Source of the DNA: Bdellovibrionales bacterium
GTDB lineage: Bacteria > Bdellovibrionota > Bdellovibrionia > Bdellovibrionales > UBA1609
Length of the DNA stretch: 64,000 nt
Assembly: GCA_016716765.1 (NCBI GenBank)
Contig: JADJVA010000006.1
Coordinates: 62,001 to 126,000 of the forward strand
Reading direction: 5' to 3'
The notes beneath the pieces were generated by a model, which was given only the letters and a program-made list of their open reading frames with translations, was not told the DNA's origin and made no database searches. Of this stretch, positions 59,894 through 64,000 are shown piece by piece (position 1 is the stretch's first letter; each line of letters begins with the position of its first letter). A program made the position numbers and the translations under genes.

Positions 59894-61492
59894 AACTTTT
59901 ATTTGTCCACCGTTGACAATGCAGACCAGAAACCTCGCTTTTTTGGAGAGGTCAGCATTATTTTGTCCATTTATGAATTCTGAGCATTCCTCTATTATTT
60001 CGTTATTTTTCAGCAAGAGGCATTCAGTTTGCGATTTCGCAAACGAGGGAGTGGTCAGCTCTTTGCTATTTAGTCTGAAGTAGCAATCGTCATAGATGAT
60101 TCGGGCAGCATGAATCTGCTCTTGGCGATAGGGAGTTGAAGCTTGGTTGTGGGCCTCAGGAATGTGAAGATTTATGCAGGCTGGGAGGTTCGGATTAAAG
60201 TCAGCATGGCCGCAATCTTCAGTGCAGATCCCACACCTTTTTTCGAGAAAAGTGCATATTGAATCTCCGCATGATACGGATGGGTATTCTGTTGATATTT
60301 TCTTCAAGCGATCGCTGATCGCCTGGAGACAGCCAGAGAGCTTCAACTTTTGGTCACCTTTTGTCGTTTTCGCGTGCAAACCAGCGCAAGGGGAATCGAC
60401 TCTATCGCAGGGGTAATCTTGACATTTTTCCAGGAGGTCCACATAAGAGATCCTGGATGACTGGCTTTCCTTGGTTTTCATGGGGCTTCTTTTTTTTGGT
60501 GGGCTCCTCACAGGATTGGGTTGATGAGATTCAATACCGGTATCGTTATTGGCAGGCCCTCTATTTTTAGACGGGTTCCAGTGAAAAAGAGTGAAATAGA
60601 TGGTCGAGAGGAGAAATACAAAAGTGGAGATAGCCAATACGCCCTTGGAGGTTCGCTCTGATTGAGGATTTTTAGAATCACTTGGTTGAACCTTTCTTAA
60701 TTCTTGCTCTAAAAGAAGGGCATTTGAGTATCGATCAGACACAGACTTTTTTAAGCACTTGAGAATAATCCGATCCGCAGTTGAAGGGATTTTTTTGTTA
60801 ATTTGAGAAGGAGGTAGAGGCTCCGCATAAGAGATATTTGAGAATGTCTGGCCAAGCGTATTCCCGAGGAAGGGATGTATTCCTGTGAGTAACTGGTAGA
60901 AAATGATCCCCAAGGAAAAAATATCAGAGCGCAAATCCAGTGTGTCACCACGAATTTGCTCTGGAGACATTGAACAGGGGGAGCCAGTTAAATTTTTGGT
61001 CAAGTGCTGCTGAGAGTTTTGATCTTTAACAATTCCAAAGTCCATTATTTTGATATGCTCGTTCGAGTCGAGCATGATGTTTGCGGGCTTAAGATCTCTG
61101 TGAATCAAATTTGCTGCGTGAATGGCATGCAGACCTTGGCAAATCTGGATCATGATTCGCAGTGATTTCTTGATATCAATCTCCCTACGTCCTTCAAGAA
61201 GCACAGTGAGTTCCGACCCATCAATATACTCCATGCTAATGTAGGGATTTTTATCATCGGGACAAACATCAAAAATTCTTACAACGTGGGGGTGATTAAT
61301 TTTGGCGAGATAATGAGCTTCATTGATGAAACGGTGATAAACCTCTGGTTGAATCTCGTCAGCAGGTATATTTTGGGGGAGGGTCTTGATGGCGACCTGC
61401 ATGTTCAAATAGGGGTCATAGGCCAGATAGACATGGCCCATAGCACCCCTGCCGATTTCTCTCAATATTTGATATCGACCTATGTTTTTCAC
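59873..61492 (-). CDS. Ser/Thr protein kinase with Cys-rich extracytoplasmic domain
   Basis: 539 residues. Residues 7-265 are a eukaryotic-type kinase: GRGAMGHVY (P-loop, 14-22), VAIKTL (Lys36), HRDLKPANIM (about 129-138), DFG (about 150) and SPEQIRGD. A transmembrane helix (GVLAISTFVFLLSTIYFTLF, about 284-303) leads to an outer domain of about 230 residues with 14 Cys. PASTA repeats are absent, so the sensor is of another type. The even number of Cys fits disulphides outside the cell. Converges with the ECF operon, a possible shared signalling system (inference). Confidence 0.88.
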   Translation of the reverse strand: MKNIGRYQILREIGRGAMGHVYLAYDPYLNMQVAIKTLPQNIPADEIQPEVYHRFINEAHYLAKINHPHVVRIFDVCPDDKNPYISMEYIDGSELTVLLEGRREIDIKKSLRIMIQICQGLHAIHAANLIHRDLKPANIMLDSNEHIKIMDFGIVKDQNSQQHLTKNLTGSPCSMSPEQIRGDTLDLRSDIFSLGIIFYQLLTGIHPFLGNTLGQTFSNISYAEPLPPSQINKKIPSTADRIILKCLKKSVSDRYSNALLLEQELRKVQPSDSKNPQSERTSKGVLAISTFVFLLSTIYFTLFHWNPSKNRGPANNDTGIESHQPNPVRSPPKKRSPMKTKESQSSRISYVDLLEKCQDYPCDRVDSPCAGLHAKTTKGDQKLKLSGCLQAISDRLKKISTEYPSVSCGDSICTFLEKRCGICTEDCGHADFNPNLPACINLHIPEAHNQASTPYRQEQIHAARIIYDDCYFRLNSKELTTPSFAKSQTECLLLKNNEIIEECSEFINGQNNADLSKKARFLVCIVNGGQIKVLNKNEQ

Positions 61493-61604
61493 TTGAAGAT
61501 ATTCTAAACGAGAGAGGATTGGTCTGCACGCAGGAACTGAGGATGACTGGACGGTGGGAAGCGGAGAGAAGGGACATCATCCCTCTCTCCTCTTCTTTGG
61601 TCTA

Positions 61605-63722
61605 TTATGGGTTTGCAATTGCATTGATGACAGCGGTACCTACGGCTTTAACTTTGGCACTGCCGGAGTTTGACATGACTACGACTCCAATTTTTAGATC
61701 ATTGCGCCAAATGACATAGGCCTGGCTCGAGCGTGTTGCGCCGTCCTTGGAATAGAATGTTGTTCCTGTTTGATCCTTCTTGATATCAATTGCGTAGCCA
61801 ATAGTTTGGTCGGGTCCGACAGTGGCGAGCGGCTTTATTGCCAGTCCAATGGCGTCTTTCAGGTGAGATTCCCGCAATCCGACCAGGTGTTCTAATAATC
61901 TATTCATATTATTTGCAGTGGATATGATTTCTCCTGCTCCAGCCATACAGCCCATATCACTAAAGGGGAGAGGATCGAGGGACGACAGGTCCGCTCGATA
62001 GCCCTGGGCCTTTCGAGACGTTGTATTTTCTATAAAGGCGGGGGTGTTGGTGCCCGTGTCATCCATACCGAGAGAGCGGGAGAAATTTATCTTTAATAAC
62101 TCATCAAAATTCGAAGCACCCAAGGTGTCCTCGAGAGTGAGGCTGACCAACGTAATTCCGAGATTTGAATAGAGAAAGGTTCCAATTTTAGCTGGATTAG
62201 GCCGACATCCTCCGCCTTGAAGGCATGCGAGAAGCTGCGTTCTTTCGTAATGTCTGGCAGGGGACCACTCCAAGCTATCTCCGATTCCATCTTTATCTTC
62301 GTCTCTAAAGGAAGAAACATTCTCAGGGTAAGACGATAGTCCTGAAGTGTGGGAGATGGCCTGCTCAAGTGTAATAGACGGAGACAGGTCTGACTTAATC
62401 GGATCTTTGAAATAGGTTACAAGACTCTTTTTTGGATCCATGCGTTTGGAGACGACTTCTTGTGCCAGCATGATGCCGGTAAAAATTTTTGAGACAGATC
62501 CAATGCCGTAGAAGGTGTCCCCATCAGGGGTGAGACTCTCTCCTATTTTTTTGGTACCAAATCCCAGCACCTCAGAATATTTTGGTGAAACAATCCCAAT
62601 GACAAATCCGGGTGACTTGTTGCTATCCGATCCCGTTGGGTCGACCATGGGAAGCACAATACTGGAAATTGTAGATTTTAGTTTTTCCGGAAGCGACTCT
62701 ATCGCTCTTGGAACCAGTTTGTCGTTTAAAAATGAAATAAGGGCTGAGGACAAACCATCATCTTTCGCGGAGCCATAGTCTAATATCAGCTGAGTGTGGT
62801 CTTTTTCCTCAAAATGCTGGTGTTGGCATATTCGTTTGCCTAAAAGCAACTTGTCCTTAAAGGCGCTAGATCCTAGATTGCTAACATCTTGTTGGCTTCC
62901 ATCCTTGAATCCCGCAGAGAAGAGAAGCATTGGTGGTGTGATTGAATCATTGACATATTCTGAAGGAGAGGCCTTTTTTTGCTCTGCTTCTGTTTTGCCA
63001 AAGATTGTTTTTAGGGCATTGATCTCTTGCTCTAAGGAAGTCCCAGCCATCAGGCGGATAGCTAGAGGAACGTCATAGGCATGGAAGTCGACAGCAATTA
63101 CGGCTTTGACCGTGCCCTGAGTGATATTTTGTTCCTGAAAGTACCTTTTGTTACTAGCGGTGAGAGTGACCAAATGAGCCCCTGAGGAGAAGCCAAACAG
63201 AACTATGCGAGTGCTGTCTCCTCCAAATTTTTCTGCGTTTAGACTTATCCATTTCACCGCTCGCGCGACATCGACAGCTTGGTCCTCGTAGGTGGTTCTC
63301 TCGGAATTTCCTGTTGGGCCATTGAGTTGTAAATTGAGTCCACGTCGGTTGATGCTGGCAATCACAAATCCATTTTCAATGAGGGACTTGGGAAGTTTCT
63401 CATTTTTCTGCAAGTTCTCCTTATCTCCATCGATGACGTCGGGACCGGCCCAGCCTCCGCCATGAACATAAATAACAACGGGTTTTCTTTCGGTTGTGTT
63501 CTGGAAATAGACGTCGAGCTTATTGAACCTTGGATCCGATACCGGCTCGGCGTGGTAGGAGATATCTGCAATTTTTTTGGCATAGCCAAGATCAATCGAT
63601 TCTCCGAGTTCTGAATTGGTTTGTTCGATCTCCTGGGGGTTCCAATTTTTGATTGGACTTCCAGGATTCGCGCATGAAACCATCAGCATGACCATAGACA
63701 CTCTGAGCATTATTGTTTTCAC
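61605..63722 (-). CDS. Two-enzyme lipoprotein: alpha/beta-hydrolase fused to beta-lactamase-type serine hydrolase
   Basis: 705 residues from GTG 63722, with GGGAGGG 6 bases upstream; this places the lipoprotein signal (MLRVSMVMLMVSC) at the start. Residues ~60-330 form an esterase/carboxylesterase-like fold with YVHGGGW (oxyanion hole, ~87) and FGFSSGAH (nucleophile Ser, ~176). Residues ~360-705 form a class C beta-lactamase/DD-peptidase-like fold with GSVSKIF (SxxK, ~409) and FLYSNLG (YxN, ~517), plus a later KDGA where KTG is usual. Both active sites appear complete except for that KTG variation. An anchored envelope hydrolase with two activities is inferred. Confidence 0.85.
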   Translation of the reverse strand: MKTIMLRVSMVMLMVSCANPGSPIKNWNPQEIEQTNSELGESIDLGYAKKIADISYHAEPVSDPRFNKLDVYFQNTTERKPVVIYVHGGGWAGPDVIDGDKENLQKNEKLPKSLIENGFVIASINRRGLNLQLNGPTGNSERTTYEDQAVDVARAVKWISLNAEKFGGDSTRIVLFGFSSGAHLVTLTASNKRYFQEQNITQGTVKAVIAVDFHAYDVPLAIRLMAGTSLEQEINALKTIFGKTEAEQKKASPSEYVNDSITPPMLLFSAGFKDGSQQDVSNLGSSAFKDKLLLGKRICQHQHFEEKDHTQLILDYGSAKDDGLSSALISFLNDKLVPRAIESLPEKLKSTISSIVLPMVDPTGSDSNKSPGFVIGIVSPKYSEVLGFGTKKIGESLTPDGDTFYGIGSVSKIFTGIMLAQEVVSKRMDPKKSLVTYFKDPIKSDLSPSITLEQAISHTSGLSSYPENVSSFRDEDKDGIGDSLEWSPARHYERTQLLACLQGGGCRPNPAKIGTFLYSNLGITLVSLTLEDTLGASNFDELLKINFSRSLGMDDTGTNTPAFIENTTSRKAQGYRADLSSLDPLPFSDMGCMAGAGEIISTANNMNRLLEHLVGLRESHLKDAIGLAIKPLATVGPDQTIGYAIDIKKDQTGTTFYSKDGATRSSQAYVIWRNDLKIGVVVMSNSGSAKVKAVGTAVINAIANP

Positions 63723-63856
63723 TGGTTTTCCCTCCCTCATCACTTGCCAATAAGACGTTGGAGGGCCTCAGTTGGTTCCAATTACAGGCCAAAAATATTC
63801 TCAAAATGAGACATATCAATAAGTGATTGTTTATAAAGGAGAAAAATGAGCAAATT

Positions 63857-64000
63857 CTATTTGATAGCCTCAACAACATGACGGATCTTTGTGAAATCCT
63901 CTCCTCTGCAGCCGTCATTGGTACAGGAATTGGAGATATTGCAGCCATTCTTGGTGATATAGTCAGTCTCGCCTCTCACTAGAATTCCTTCCACTTGTCC
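63857..64000 (-). CDS. C-terminal end of a Cys-rich protein (runs off the window)
   Basis: An open frame enters from the right edge and stops at TAG 63857-63859 (47 residues seen). It reads ILVRGETDYITKNGCNISNS and then CTNDGCRGED, with regularly spaced Cys and a plain hydrophilic tail, so it is probably real coding sequence. Too little is visible to name it. Confidence 0.5.
   Translation of the reverse strand, partial: GQVEGILVRGETDYITKNGCNISNSCTNDGCRGEDFTKIRHVVEAIK

Overview
The window looks like a chromosomal stretch of a Gram-negative, predatory-type or free-living deltaproteobacterium-like organism, most likely a Bdellovibrionota member. This is inferred, since no rRNA or marker tree is available. 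The support is a moderate GC content, many lipoproteins and outer-membrane barrels, very large exported glycine-rich proteins, a dense set of PAS/HAMP/receiver kinases with an AHEVLNPLTG-type H-box, c-di-GMP proteins (GGDEF, PilZ), a membrane-anchored FadE and zinc-free ribosomal protein paralogues. No tRNA, rRNA, CRISPR array, prophage or transposase was recognised.
Layout. 1-3.2 kb: end of a large exported fibre-like protein, a lipoprotein, a glycosyltransferase and a small RRM protein. 3.4-6.6 kb: a forward run of universal stress protein, beta-CASP ribonuclease and P-loop ATPase. 6.6-13.5 kb: exported nuclease-like lipoprotein, outer-membrane barrel, a bactofilin-like membrane protein, zinc-ribbon proteins and small exported proteins. 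13.5-18.7 kb: a 918-residue glycine-rich lipoprotein, a solitary rpsD paralogue and a PA14/FnIII lipoprotein. 18.8-24.3 kb: a translationally coupled phosphorelay (sensor kinase broken by a frameshift, receiver-kinase, single receiver) followed by an exported glycine-rich protein. 24.3-29.8 kb: a FecR/FnIII/barrel gene broken by a frameshift, a receiver-GGDEF protein, an exported protein and a TetR regulator. 30.0-37.4 kb: fadE behind a perfect 22-bp operator-like palindrome, a PilZ protein, alkaline phosphatase and a DUF885 lipoprotein.
37.6-44.7 kb is the most unusual part. A giant exported LamG / di-haem peroxidase / Cys-repeat / DUF4214 gene is split by an in-frame amber codon and by a damaged repeat. 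It is followed by a patatin phospholipase gene enclosed by two ~215-bp inverted repeats that are themselves long palindromes. 44.8-49.5 kb is a tight four-gene minus-strand operon (glutamine-synthetase-like ligase, Fe-alcohol dehydrogenase, PuuD-like hydrolase, aldehyde dehydrogenase). Together these enzymes fit a gamma-glutamylated route for using an amino alcohol such as ethanolamine, or possibly a polyamine.
49.8-64 kb: a cNMP-domain/ATPase signalling protein, rpmE2 (zinc-free L31), a PAS kinase, a DUF6580 membrane protein, an exported hydrolase with NupC, then a cluster of Cys-rich exported protein, ECF sigma factor, small membrane protein (possible anti-sigma) and a Ser/Thr kinase with a Cys-rich outer domain. 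The window ends with a lipoprotein fusing an alpha/beta-hydrolase to a beta-lactamase-type serine hydrolase and with the tail of a Cys-rich protein. Several genes have breaks (two next to A6 tracts). These could be real decay, slippage sites or assembly errors, and the sequence alone does not decide.
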